Below, one piece after another: positions 1 to 7,778 of a DNA stretch of 34,532 bases; positions within the stretch are counted from its first letter, which is position 1; every line of letters starts with the position of its first letter. A program made the position numbers and the translations under genes. Origin of the DNA: Actinomadura bangladeshensis. Lineage in GTDB: Bacteria > Actinomycetota > Actinomycetes > Streptosporangiales > Streptosporangiaceae. Below the pieces are notes generated by a model that was given only the letters and a program-made list of their open reading frames with translations, was not told the DNA's origin and did no database searches. The DNA is taken from NCBI RefSeq assembly GCF_004348335.1, contig NZ_SMJW01000065.1:1-34532 (forward strand), written 5' to 3'.

Positions 1-3000
1 GGGGCGGGGGGACGGGATCATGAGGGTGGTGCGCTCTTCGGCGGTCAGGTCGCGGAAGACGCGGGTGCGGGCGCGCTCGACCAGGGCGGCGCCGTCGGTG
101 ACGGCCTCCCAGGTGCGGACGGTGCGGTCGCCGGAGGCGGTGGCGATGCGGGTGCCGTCCGGCGACCAGCTCACATCCCAGATGAGGTCGTCGTGGACGG
201 CCGCGACGCACAGCTCCCTGCCGGTCAGCGCGTCCCACAGCCGGACGGTCCGGTCACCGGACGCGGTCGCGAGGACCCGGCCGCCCGGCGACCACGCGAG
301 CGACCAGAGCCAGCCGTCGTGCCCGGACAGGACGGACACCTCCGTCCCCTCCGCCGCGTCCCACACCCGGACCCCGCGGTCGCCGGAGAGGGCCGCGATG
401 TGCGCGCCGTCCGGCGACCAGGCCACGGCCCTGACGGCGCCCTGCGGCACGGTCAGCGCCGTGACGCGCAGGCCCGTCCGCGGCTCCCAGATGAGGACCG
501 CGCCGTCCTGCGACCCGGAGGCGATCCGCTCGCCGTCCGGTGACCAGGAGACGGCGCGGACGGTGTCCTCGTGGCCGCGCAGGACGAGCGGCGCGGAGCC
601 GTCGCGGTCCTGGAGCCGGATCGTGCGGTCGTCGGACGCGCTGGCCAGCCGGGTGCCGTCCGGCGACCACGCCACCGCCCGCACGCGGTCGGCGTGCTCG
701 GACAGGACGCTCTCCTGCGCGCCGTCCGCCGTCCAGACGCGCACGGTGCGGTCGCGGGAGGCCGTCGCGAGGCGGGTGCCGTCGGGCGACCAGGCCACGT
801 CCCAGATCTCGTCGGTGTGCCCGCGCAGGACGCGCGGGCCGCCGTCGGCCCAGATCCGGGCGGTTCCGTCGTGGGAGGCGGAGACGATCCCGCCCGCCGA
901 CCAGTCGACCGCCGACACGGCGCGCTCGTGGCCGCGCAGCACCGCGAGCTCGGCGGCGCGGTCGGCGTCCCAGAACCGGACGGTCCGGTCGTTGGACCCG
1001 CTGGCGAGGCGGGCGCCGTCCGGCGACCAGGCCACCGCGCGCAGCGCCTCCCCGTGCCCGCGGAACACCGCCAGCTCGGTGCCCTCCGCGGCGGACCACA
1101 GCCGGATGGTCCGGTCATGGGACGCGGTGGCGAGGCGGGCGCCGTCCGGCGACCAGGCGACGCCCCACACGATGTCGCCGTGCCCGGTCAGCACCGGCGC
1201 GGACCTGCCGGTCGCCACGTCCCACACGCGCGCCGTCCGGTCGTAGGAGCCGCTGGCCAGGCGGGTGCCGTCCGGTGACCAGGCGGCCGTGCGGACGGTG
1301 TCGTCGTGGCCTTCCAGCACGACGACCGTCAGGCCCGCCGCCGCGTCCCAGATCCGGATCGTGTGGTCGTCGGACGCGCTGGCCAGGCGGGTGCCGTCGG
1401 GCGACCAGGCCACGTCGCGGACCCATCCCCCGTGGCCGCTCAGCGTGGCCTCGGCCGCCCCGGACTCGGCGTCCCAGATCTTCACGTCGCCGTCGCGGGA
1501 CGCGGAGGCGAGGCGGTGGCCGTCCGGCGACCAGGTCACGCCCCACACCATGTCGCGGTGGCCGCGCAGGAGGCCGGTCCGGGCGTGGGCGGCGGCGTCC
1601 CACACGCGGACGGTGCCGTCGTCGGACGCCGACGCGAGCCGCAGGCCGTCCGGCGACCAGGCGATCGACACGACCGGGGCCTCGTGCCCGCGCAGCACCG
1701 CGACCTCGCCGCCGGCCGCATCCCAGATGCGGACCGTCCGGTCCGAGGACGCCGTCGCCACCCGCGCGCCGTCCGGCGACCAGGCCACCGACCAGATCCG
1801 GTCCTGGTGGCCGCGCAGGACGCCCCGCACCCGCGACACCGCGAGCGCCGACGACAGCGCGCGGCGGGCCAGCGGCGTCGGGGCGCACTCCTCGTGCGCG
1901 GCGAGGGCGAGCAGCAGGCTGTGCTCGGGGTCGGTCCGGAAGACGGTGAGCGCCTGCCGGGCGATGGAGTCGGCGAGCCGCCGCATCGCGACGCCGTCGG
2001 AGCGGTGCGAGATCTCGACGAACTCGGTGACGAGCGGTTCGGCGGCGGCGAGGCCGTCGGCCTCGGCGAGCCACTTGCGAGCGGCGGCGAGGCGCTCGCC
2101 GCGCAGGAGGTACGCCTCCTGGCGGCCGTAGCGGTCCCATTCGGCGGCCCACTGCGCCAGGTCGGCGAGCCGGCGGAGCGTCTCGGCGTGCAGCGCGATC
2201 GTCTGCCGCAGCGGCGCCCACGCGGAGAACAGCGCCTCGTGCGAGACGTCGAACACCGCCTGGTCGCCGTCCTCGCCGCTGGTGCACAGCCGCTCGCGGA
2301 CGAACGCGTCCACGACCCGCCGGGCCGCGTCGTCCAGCTCGGTCGCGGGCACTCTGCGCCGCGTCGGGCGCCCCTCGGTGAACTTGACGAACTTCAGCAG
2401 CGTCTCCAGGACGGGCGGCGCCGGGTCGAGGGTCTCCAGTTCCCGCAGGACGCGGTCGGCGCGGCGGGTGAGCGCGCCGTCCACGCCGCCGGTCCGGCGG
2501 TAGTCCTCGGCGGTGGCGACGCCGTCCCGTCCGACGCGCAGGTACAGCTCGTGGAGCAGGTAGGCGAGCAGCGGCAGCGCCGTCCCGTCGCCGGTGTCGT
2601 CGGCCATCTGCGCGACCAGCTCCGGCGGCTCGAACGTGATGCCCGCCCGGCGCGCCGGCTCCCGGATCACCGTCCGCAGCGCCTCCCGGTCGAGCGCGGA
2701 GACCGTGAACGGATGGCGGAACAGCCCGGCGGACGCGCCGCTCAGGAACGCGGTGAGGAACTCGGCGCGGAACACGAACACGACCCACAGCCTGGTGTCG
2801 GCGTCCAGCGCGTCCTGGAGCATGCGCAGGAAGGCGTCGCGGTCGCCGTCCGATGTGAGCGTCAGCAGCTCCTCGGCCTGGTCGACGACGATCAGCGCCG
2901 ACCGGTTCCGCCGTCCCCGCCGGAGCGCGCCGACGTGCCGGCCCAGCTCGGCGGGCGCGTCGCGCAGCCGGTCCGCGATCTCCTCGGCGTCGGGCTCGCC

Positions 3001-3504
3001 GAGGGCGTCGGCGAGCCGGTAGGCGAGGCCGGCGAACGGGTCGTCCTCGGGGGTCAGCGGCGGCAGCACCACCCAGCGCCGCTGCTGGTGGAGGCGGGGC
3101 AGCAGCCCGGCGTACAGCAGCGACGACTTCCCGACCCCGGACGGACCGGTCACCGCGATCGACCGCGGCTCGCCGCCCGGCCGCAGCCGCTCGATCAGCT
3201 CCTGGATCTCGGCGTCGCGTCCGAAGAAGACGCCGTCGTCCTCCTCGGTGAAGGCGTCCAGGCCCGGGTACGGCGACCGGCCGGCGGCGGACGCCCACGC
3301 CGGCCGGGCCAGGCTCCGCCGCTCCTGCCCCTTCTCCCACGCGAGGACGAGCGGGATCAGCAGCATGCACAGGATGATGACGGGAAGTGCCCATTTTTGA
3401 ACTACATGAGTGGTTTGTGGCGAAACCTGCAATGCCAGCCCGAGCAGCGCCACCAGCAGGATCATCAGATACCCGGGAAATACCGGCCCCTGCCGACGAC
3501 GCAT
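1..3504 (-). CDS. Membrane-anchored STAND NTPase with 14 WD40 repeats (3' end outside window)
   Basis: 1168 codons are visible and no stop is reached at the left edge. The chosen ATG follows GGAGGA by six bases. Two hydrophobic segments (about residues 11-27 and 38-55) suggest a membrane anchor. A nSTAND1-type NTPase domain follows, with the entry motif FFGRDAEI near 93, Walker A GPSGVGKS at 120-127 and a Walker B-like VVDQAEEL near 205. From about residue 560 there are 14 WD40 units with recurrent WSPDG, SASDDRT and WD signatures, enough for two seven-bladed propellers. The visible tail ([14 protein letters not shown]) resembles the usual end of such proteins, so little is probably missing. 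STAND NTPases are generally ligand-triggered switches; the WD40 part would be sensor or scaffold. No protease or nuclease domain is visible. It is divergent from the sigma factor gene. Function is inferred from family only. Confidence 0.9.
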   Translation of the reverse strand, partial: MRRRQGPVFPGYLMILLVALLGLALQVSPQTTHVVQKWALPVIILCMLLIPLVLAWEKGQERRSLARPAWASAAGRSPYPGLDAFTEEDDGVFFGRDAEIQELIERLRPGGEPRSIAVTGPSGVGKSSLLYAGLLPRLHQQRRWVVLPPLTPEDDPFAGLAYRLADALGEPDAEEIADRLRDAPAELGRHVGALRRGRRNRSALIVVDQAEELLTLTSDGDRDAFLRMLQDALDADTRLWVVFVFRAEFLTAFLSGASAGLFRHPFTVSALDREALRTVIREPARRAGITFEPPELVAQMADDTGDGTALPLLAYLLHELYLRVGRDGVATAEDYRRTGGVDGALTRRADRVLRELETLDPAPPVLETLLKFVKFTEGRPTRRRVPATELDDAARRVVDAFVRERLCTSGEDGDQAVFDVSHEALFSAWAPLRQTIALHAETLRRLADLAQWAAEWDRYGRQEAYLLRGERLAAARKWLAEADGLAAAEPLVTEFVEISHRSDGVAMRRLADSIARQALTVFRTDPEHSLLLALAAHEECAPTPLARRALSSALAVSRVRGVLRGHQDRIWSVAWSPDGARVATASSDRTVRIWDAAGGEVAVLRGHEAPVVSIAWSPDGLRLASASDDGTVRVWDAAAHARTGLLRGHRDMVWGVTWSPDGHRLASASRDGDVKIWDAESGAAEATLSGHGGWVRDVAWSPDGTRLASASDDHTIRIWDAAAGLTVVVLEGHDDTVRTAAWSPDGTRLASGSYDRTARVWDVATGRSAPVLTGHGDIVWGVAWSPDGARLATASHDRTIRLWSAAEGTELAVFRGHGEALRAVAWSPDGARLASGSNDRTVRFWDADRAAELAVLRGHERAVSAVDWSAGGIVSASHDGTARIWADGGPRVLRGHTDEIWDVAWSPDGTRLATASRDRTVRVWTADGAQESVLSEHADRVRAVAWSPDGTRLASASDDRTIRLQDRDGSAPLVLRGHEDTVRAVSWSPDGERIASGSQDGAVLIWEPRTGLRVTALTVPQGAVRAVAWSPDGAHIAALSGDRGVRVWDAAEGTEVSVLSGHDGWLWSLAWSPGGRVLATASGDRTVRLWDALTGRELCVAAVHDDLIWDVSWSPDGTRIATASGDRTVRTWEAVTDGAALVERARTRVFRDLTAEERTTLMIPSPRP
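105..1827 (-). repeat. 14 tandem WD40-coding units
   Basis: A conserved core encoding SPDG (on the plus strand, close to CCGTCCGGCGACCAGG) recurs about every 126 bases, at roughly 158, 283, 408, 534, 657, 786, 893, 1017, 1143, 1269, 1395, 1521, 1647 and 1773. The seven units from 1017 to 1773 are spaced exactly 126 bases (42 residues) apart. The unit near 893 is shorter and has lost the SPDG core (it reads WSAGG). The repeats are protein-coding and belong to the STAND-WD40 gene. Confidence 0.9.
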
Positions 3505-3659
3505 GCACCATCCTCCGAATCCCGCGGACCGCCGTCCATGCTATGGGCCCCTCCATTCCGGCCTGTGAACGGCCGGACGAAATGCCGCCCCCTTTCCGGA
3601 CATGTGGAGTGTGTTAGGCCAGTTCACCGCGCCCATGGCGCGCGAGGAGAGGAGAAGGC
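3505..3659. promoter_or_regulatory. Divergent intergenic region with inverted repeat
   Basis: This stretch separates the start codons of the STAND-WD40 gene (minus) and the sigma factor gene (plus) and must hold both promoters. It contains an inverted repeat CCGGCC, seven bases, GGCCGG (3558-3576), which could be an operator. I could not assign -10 and -35 boxes with confidence. Confidence 0.3.
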
Positions 3660-4229
3660 TTGCCGTCCACCTTGGAGGACCCCCATCCACCCGGCGACCG
3701 GCGGCGGCGCTTCGAGGAGGTCTACGCGGCCCACCGCGCCCAGATCCTCGGCTACGCGCTGCGCCGGACCAGCGACCCGCAGGACGCCGCCGACGTCCTC
3801 GCCGAGACGTTCCTGACGGCGTGGCGGCGGCTCGACGACGTCCCGCCGGGCGAGCAGGCGCGGCTGTGGCTGTACGGGGTGGCGCGCCGGGTGCTCGCCA
3901 ACCACCACCGGGGCGAGCGCCGCCGCTCCGCGCTGGCCGCCGACCTCGGCTCCCTGCTCCGGGACGCGCCGGCCGTCCGGGAGGCCGGCGACATGGCGCA
4001 CGTCGCCGCCGCGTTCCGGAGCCTGCCGGACCGCGACCGGGAACTGCTGTCCCTGGTCGGCTGGGAGGGGCTGGACCACGGCGAGATCGCGACCGTCCTC
4101 GGCTGCTCCCGCAACGCCGTGCGGATCCGCGTGCACCGCGCCCGCCGCCGCTTCGCCCGCGCGCTGCACCGCGCCGAGGCGCCCGTCCTGCCGACCACCG
4201 CCCGAACCCCGAACGGAGAACCCGCATGA
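3660..4229 (+). CDS. ECF-type RNA polymerase sigma factor
   Basis: The 189-residue protein has a sigma region 2 (about 17-62, FEEVYAAHRAQILGYALRRT and the following DPQDAADVLAETFLTAW) and a sigma region 4 (about 113-165, SLPDRDRELLSLVGWEGL then a helix-turn-helix IATVLGCSRNAVRIRVHRAR). It lacks regions 1 and 3, as in ECF or SigE-like factors. The start is TTG, supported by the purine-rich GAGGAGAGGAGAAGG just upstream; no ATG lies in frame nearby. Its stop overlaps the start of the next gene in an ATGA junction, so the two are translationally coupled, the usual arrangement of a sigma factor and its anti-sigma factor. It would direct RNA polymerase to a small regulon that may include its own operon. 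The inducing signal is unknown. Confidence 0.9.
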   Translation: MPSTLEDPHPPGDRRRRFEEVYAAHRAQILGYALRRTSDPQDAADVLAETFLTAWRRLDDVPPGEQARLWLYGVARRVLANHHRGERRRSALAADLGSLLRDAPAVREAGDMAHVAAAFRSLPDRDRELLSLVGWEGLDHGEIATVLGCSRNAVRIRVHRARRRFARALHRAEAPVLPTTARTPNGEPA

Positions 4230-5161
4230 ACCGCGACATCGACCCCATGATCGGCGCGCTGGCCACCGTCACCGACGAGCGCGCCGCCGGCCTGCTGCCG
4301 CCCGACGCCGCCGCCCGCCTGGCCGACCGCATCACCGCGACCACCGCCGACCCGGCCCCGGCGGCGTCCCGCAGGCGGCGCACCCCGCTGCTGACCGTCG
4401 GCCTCCCCCTCGCCACGGCGGGCCTGGCCTGCACCGCCGTCGCGGTGGCCGTCCTCGCCTCGGACGGCGAACCGCAGCGTCCACCGGCCGCCGTCACCAC
4501 CCAGCCGAGCCCGAACGTCTCGCTCGTGGCGGCGCTGTCGTTCACGCGCAAGGGCGACCACATCGACGTGAAGGTCCGCGACCCCCTCGCCGACCCGCAG
4601 CGCTACAAGGAGGAGTTCGCCCAGCACGGCCTCAAGGTCAAGCTCTCCCTCGTCCCGGGATCGCCGTCCATCGTCGGCACCGTGGTCATGATGGACACGA
4701 GCGGCGGCACGAAGCCGAACGACGTCAGGACCATCACCGCCAAGGGCGAGTGCGAGACCGGCGGCGGAGGCGACGTCTGCCCGGTCGGCGTCCGCATCCG
4801 CACCGACTACGAGGGCACCGCCGAGATCGTCTTCGCCCGCGCCGCCCGTCCGGGCGAGCAGTACTCCAGCAGCGCCCCGGTCACGGCGCCGGGCGAGGCG
4901 ATGCACGGCATGACCTTCCGCGGCCACCGCGTGGGCGAGGTACTGGCCGCCCTGAAGAAGCGCCATGTCTCAGTGCCCGAGTACCGCCACGAGGTCGGAA
5001 ACGAGAGCAAGGCCCTGACCCCGGGCCAAGTCCCGGAGTCGTGGTACGTCCACGACGCGGTGCCGTGGGCCGAGAACCAGGTCCTCCTCTTCGTGGGCAG
5101 CACCCCCAAGGAGCAGCCCGCACCGGCCCCGGCTCTCCCCGGCCAGGGCCTGCCTCGCTGA
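4226..5161 (+). CDS. Putative membrane-anchored anti-sigma factor
   Basis: This 311-residue protein has a cytoplasmic-type N-terminal segment of about 50 residues, a basic stretch (SRRRRTPLL), one transmembrane helix (about 54-75) and an extracellular domain of about 235 residues beginning with a Pro/Thr-rich linker. The ATG overlaps the stop of the sigma factor gene and GGAG lies eight bases upstream. No zinc-binding HxxxCxxC signature is visible, so it is not a classical ZAS anti-sigma factor. The role is inferred from operon position and topology: many actinobacterial ECF operons carry a single-pass partner of this kind. The C-terminal domain is unrecognised; it has one CxxxxxxxxC pair (CETGGGGDVC) that could form a disulfide. 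It could instead be a secreted-face effector of the regulon. Confidence 0.7.
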   Translation: MNRDIDPMIGALATVTDERAAGLLPPDAAARLADRITATTADPAPAASRRRRTPLLTVGLPLATAGLACTAVAVAVLASDGEPQRPPAAVTTQPSPNVSLVAALSFTRKGDHIDVKVRDPLADPQRYKEEFAQHGLKVKLSLVPGSPSIVGTVVMMDTSGGTKPNDVRTITAKGECETGGGGDVCPVGVRIRTDYEGTAEIVFARAARPGEQYSSSAPVTAPGEAMHGMTFRGHRVGEVLAALKKRHVSVPEYRHEVGNESKALTPGQVPESWYVHDAVPWAENQVLLFVGSTPKEQPAPAPALPGQGLPR

Positions 5162-5179
5162 CGGTTCAATCGCCCTGGC
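5142..5179. terminator. Bidirectional hairpin between convergent genes
   Basis: An 8-bp inverted repeat GCCAGGGC / GCCCTGGC encloses a 22-base loop that contains both convergent stop codons. It lies exactly where transcription from the sigma factor operon and from the small membrane protein gene must end. There is no U-tract, as is common for actinobacterial terminators. Confidence 0.5.
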
Positions 5180-5528
5180 TGAGGGCGAGGGTGTCGAGGG
5201 CCGCGTAGGTGCCGGTGATCGCGACCAGGGCGGCTATCGAGCCGCGCGGGACGTCGCCGCGGGCCAGGTGGACCAGGCCCGCGGCGGTGTCGCACGCGTC
5301 CACCAGCAGGCAGAGCCGCCACCACCGGCGCCGCGTCGCCGGGTCGCTCATCAGGTAGCCAGCGCCGAGCGCGACAGCGCGGCTGCCGAAAACGCGGATG
5401 AGGTAACGGAGCTCGGGGGTGTCCCGGGAGCCCATGCCCGCCAGCTTCAGGTTGAGGCCGGGCGCCGCGAGCGCCAGCGTCCCCCAGGCGACCCGGCCGC
5501 CCGCCAACATCTCCAGTGCGCGTTCCAT
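5166..5528 (-). CDS. Small multi-pass membrane protein
   Basis: The 120-residue product has three or four hydrophobic segments (about 8-30, 43-60, 68-88 and 95-115) separated by short charged loops such as SDPATRRRWW. The layout is reminiscent of DUF4267-type small membrane proteins, but I do not recognise it firmly. The ATG is preceded by only a weak ribosome-binding site. A perfect 9-bp palindrome 35 bases upstream suggests that the gene is controlled by a dedicated DNA-binding repressor not encoded in this window. It converges on the anti-sigma gene with four bases between stop codons. No function can be assigned. Confidence 0.75.
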   Translation of the reverse strand: MERALEMLAGGRVAWGTLALAAPGLNLKLAGMGSRDTPELRYLIRVFGSRAVALGAGYLMSDPATRRRWWRLCLLVDACDTAAGLVHLARGDVPRGSIAALVAITGTYAALDTLALSQGD

Positions 5529-5562
5529 ACCGCCGACCCTGCCAAACCCGCCGGCGCGAATC

Positions 5563-5581
5563 GATTACCTCTGAGGTAATC
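5563..5581. promoter_or_regulatory. Palindromic operator-like site
   Basis: GATTACCTC-T-GAGGTAATC is a perfect inverted repeat with 9-bp arms and a 1-base centre. It sits 35-53 bases upstream of the small membrane protein start, the usual place for a repressor site. It is AT-richer than its surroundings. The size and symmetry fit a homodimeric TetR, MarR, PadR or GntR regulator. The cognate regulator is unknown. Confidence 0.6.
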
Positions 5582-5628
5582 CGAAGAGGGCCGCCGAGAC
5601 TTGACACATCCTGCGACACGACAACGGT

Positions 5629-5651
5629 CACCGCCCCCTTTCGTGGCGGTG
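5629..5651 (-). terminator. Hairpin after the DUF2357-like gene
   Basis: A 7-bp stem CACCGCC / GGCGGTG with a 9-base loop begins 15 bases after the stop of the last gene of the six-gene operon. No U-tract follows. It is a plausible operon terminator. Confidence 0.45.
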
Positions 5652-5666
5652 CAGCGGACCGGTCAC

Positions 5667-7778
5667 CTATTGATCAGAAGTTCGGGGGAGATCGCCGCAG
5701 CGTTCACACGTGCGACTTGCCGGCTCCGATCCCCTCTCCGGGCAGGAACCACAGGAAGGACAGATGTAACTACTGGACCGTGTCCAGCACGGCGCCGCGA
5801 GAAGGTCCTGCGAGAAGATCATGTCGAGTCGGTCTCCGTCGCCTCCGACCTGTTCGGCGAGGCCCGGCGCGGCCAGGACTGCATAGGGCTGGGAACATGA
5901 TAGGCAGCGCCGAGTCTCCCAAACCGCGCCGCACTGGCATGAGCAACGGTAGGTGTCGCCGTCCCGCGCCGTGAAAGCTCGCTCCGAGGCTTTGCGATGG
6001 CATATCGGGCAGTAGGCGAGACTTGCGACCGTCTGGATCGCGTCGGACAAGTCAGTACGCAGCTTCTCCAACTCCTGCTTGTTATCGCCGTGCCGCCGGG
6101 CCGTGTCCGTGCGGGTCCGGAGGTTGCTCAGTTTCGTTGGCAATTTCTCCAGGTCGTACTCTTGCGGCAGGCCGGCGACGACCACCTGCCCCGCTTCCCA
6201 TCTGATCCAGGTGAAATGCCGGGCGAGGATCTCGGCTTGCGGCACCCGGCACGTTACGCGCACCGGATACGAGAGGAGAATGTGACCATCGATCGCGTTG
6301 CGAAGCAACCTGGCCATACGGCTGACACTGCCGAGGTCGGACGGGCTGACGGGCACCATGGCCGGATGGCTTCCCATCCCGCTCGACGTGTGGACTCGTA
6401 GGCGGAGTGAGCCCGGCAGCCTCGTGCGCTCGGCAGCCTCGCCGGGATAGACGACGGCCCGCGCCTCGTCGTCGCCGCCCCTGAGGGTGTCGAGCGCTCG
6501 TATCAGGCCCGCGTTGTCATCAGTAGCACCTGTCAGTGCATGAGGCAACGGCACGATCCGCAAGATCGGCACCCCACCGACCCGTAGCACGATGGTGTCG
6601 TCGCCGTTTGGTTCGAGAGCAACGACTTGCCCCGCATGCCGGTACTGAAAGCCTCCCTCGGGAGCACGTTCTCCCTCGAGGCCGAGCTGTCTCAAAGCGC
6701 GCAAAGACAACAGAAGGACGTACCGAGCGAAGTCACCGCACCACTGGGCGAGGGCTTCATCGGGTTCGGTCTCCGCGCTCTGACGCGACTTGATCTCCGC
6801 TTGCCAGAGCCGTCGGCAATGCCGATAGTCGATATCGTTGTCCCATAGGTTGGTCGGACGCAACTGAGGAGGGCCTGTGTAGGGCCCTCGGACTCCGGTT
6901 CGCAGTTCCGAAGTGAGCAACGGGGCGAAGGCATCGCGCAACGACAGGAGATCTCCGCGGAGCTCCTCGATGCGTTGCTGGAGATCGTCCTTCTCCAGCA
7001 GATCGGCGACGAACTGATAGAGGCGCTGCTTCTCACGGTGGCCATGGCGTTGCCCGATCTCCTCCAGCAGGACCCGCGCCTGTCCCACCAGGCCATCGAT
7101 CGAGTCGACCTCGGCGATGCGAGTCAAAAGGTGCTTCCACAACCGGTCCACGAGGGTCGCGATCACACGATTCTCATAGAGATCGTGGTCGGGAACCCGG
7201 ACGGGGGTGAGCAGCTTGGCCGGCTCCACACCGTGCAGACGGCGCGCGGCCCAGGTCTCACTGTGCCCAGCCAGGTGGGTGACCGTTCGCCAGGTGATGC
7301 TGCGCGCTCGACTGACCGGGACGAGGACATCTTCGGCGCGAAGGCGTGTGTGCGGAGCAATACACACTTTTCGCAAGTGCGCGAACTCGGCGTGTAGCCG
7401 CTTTTCCAGCGGATGGGGGCGCAACCGGTCCGCGACACGATCGATCATCGGCGGAACGGCTGCGAGTTGTTCCAGGGAGGCGCCAGCTGTTTCGAGTTCA
7501 CGCAGCCGACGGGAAATCGTTCTGACGCTCTCCATGATGACCGCCGCCGGAAGGGGAGGGCCTCCGAAATCTCCGGACCACCATCGAACACCGTCGTGCC
7601 GCAGGGCCCATCGCCCCTCAGCCCCGACAAGATACGCTCCCGGTTCTGCGTTGACGGTGCCGACGCTGTAGCCACGCTGTCCTTCAGGAATCTGGTAACG
7701 GCCCAACTGAACCGATGGGTCGCGGAGGGGGACCACCTGGCCGGTGAGCCGATCCCACATGAGGGGATGGTCGCTCAA
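5667..7778 (-). CDS. DUF2357/McrC-like protein with C-terminal zinc ribbons, nuclease motif not visible
   Basis: The 703-residue protein resembles DUF2357-type partners of McrB-like ATPases, notably around HDLYENRVIATLVDRLWKHL (about residue 200) followed by helical segments. The region where such proteins carry a PD-(D/E)XK nuclease (about 400-470, GDDTIVLRVGGVPILRIV) lacks a clear D...(D/E)xK set. The C-terminus (590-694) holds zinc-ribbon cysteines: CPIC at 590-593, C612, C614, C616, CLSC at 625-628, CPSC at 673-676 and CERC at 691-694. The TTG start overlaps the stop of the upstream ATPase gene (TTGA) and follows GAGGGGGAT, so I prefer it to an ATG six codons downstream. It is the last gene of the six-gene operon and likely the DNA-contacting partner of the AAA+ ATPase. 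The functional assignment is inference. Confidence 0.8.
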   Translation of the reverse strand: MSDHPLMWDRLTGQVVPLRDPSVQLGRYQIPEGQRGYSVGTVNAEPGAYLVGAEGRWALRHDGVRWWSGDFGGPPLPAAVIMESVRTISRRLRELETAGASLEQLAAVPPMIDRVADRLRPHPLEKRLHAEFAHLRKVCIAPHTRLRAEDVLVPVSRARSITWRTVTHLAGHSETWAARRLHGVEPAKLLTPVRVPDHDLYENRVIATLVDRLWKHLLTRIAEVDSIDGLVGQARVLLEEIGQRHGHREKQRLYQFVADLLEKDDLQQRIEELRGDLLSLRDAFAPLLTSELRTGVRGPYTGPPQLRPTNLWDNDIDYRHCRRLWQAEIKSRQSAETEPDEALAQWCGDFARYVLLLSLRALRQLGLEGERAPEGGFQYRHAGQVVALEPNGDDTIVLRVGGVPILRIVPLPHALTGATDDNAGLIRALDTLRGGDDEARAVVYPGEAAERTRLPGSLRLRVHTSSGMGSHPAMVPVSPSDLGSVSRMARLLRNAIDGHILLSYPVRVTCRVPQAEILARHFTWIRWEAGQVVVAGLPQEYDLEKLPTKLSNLRTRTDTARRHGDNKQELEKLRTDLSDAIQTVASLAYCPICHRKASERAFTARDGDTYRCSCQCGAVWETRRCLSCSQPYAVLAAPGLAEQVGGDGDRLDMIFSQDLLAAPCWTRSSSYICPSCGSCPERGSEPASRTCERCGDLPRTSDQ

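Noticed and set aside
105..1827. Regular DNA repeats that could suggest a CRISPR array or satellite
   Set aside because: The period is 126 bases, the units are diverged, and each translates into a WD40 repeat.
1115..3556. Long minus-strand open frame in another phase of the STAND-WD40 gene
   Set aside because: Its translation is Arg/Ala/Gly/Pro-rich without domains, while the phase starting at 3504 gives clear Walker and WD40 motifs. It is open only because of high GC.
5667..7778. PD-(D/E)XK nuclease in the DUF2357-like protein
   Set aside because: No aspartate followed by a (D/E)xK motif with suitable spacing was found in the expected region.
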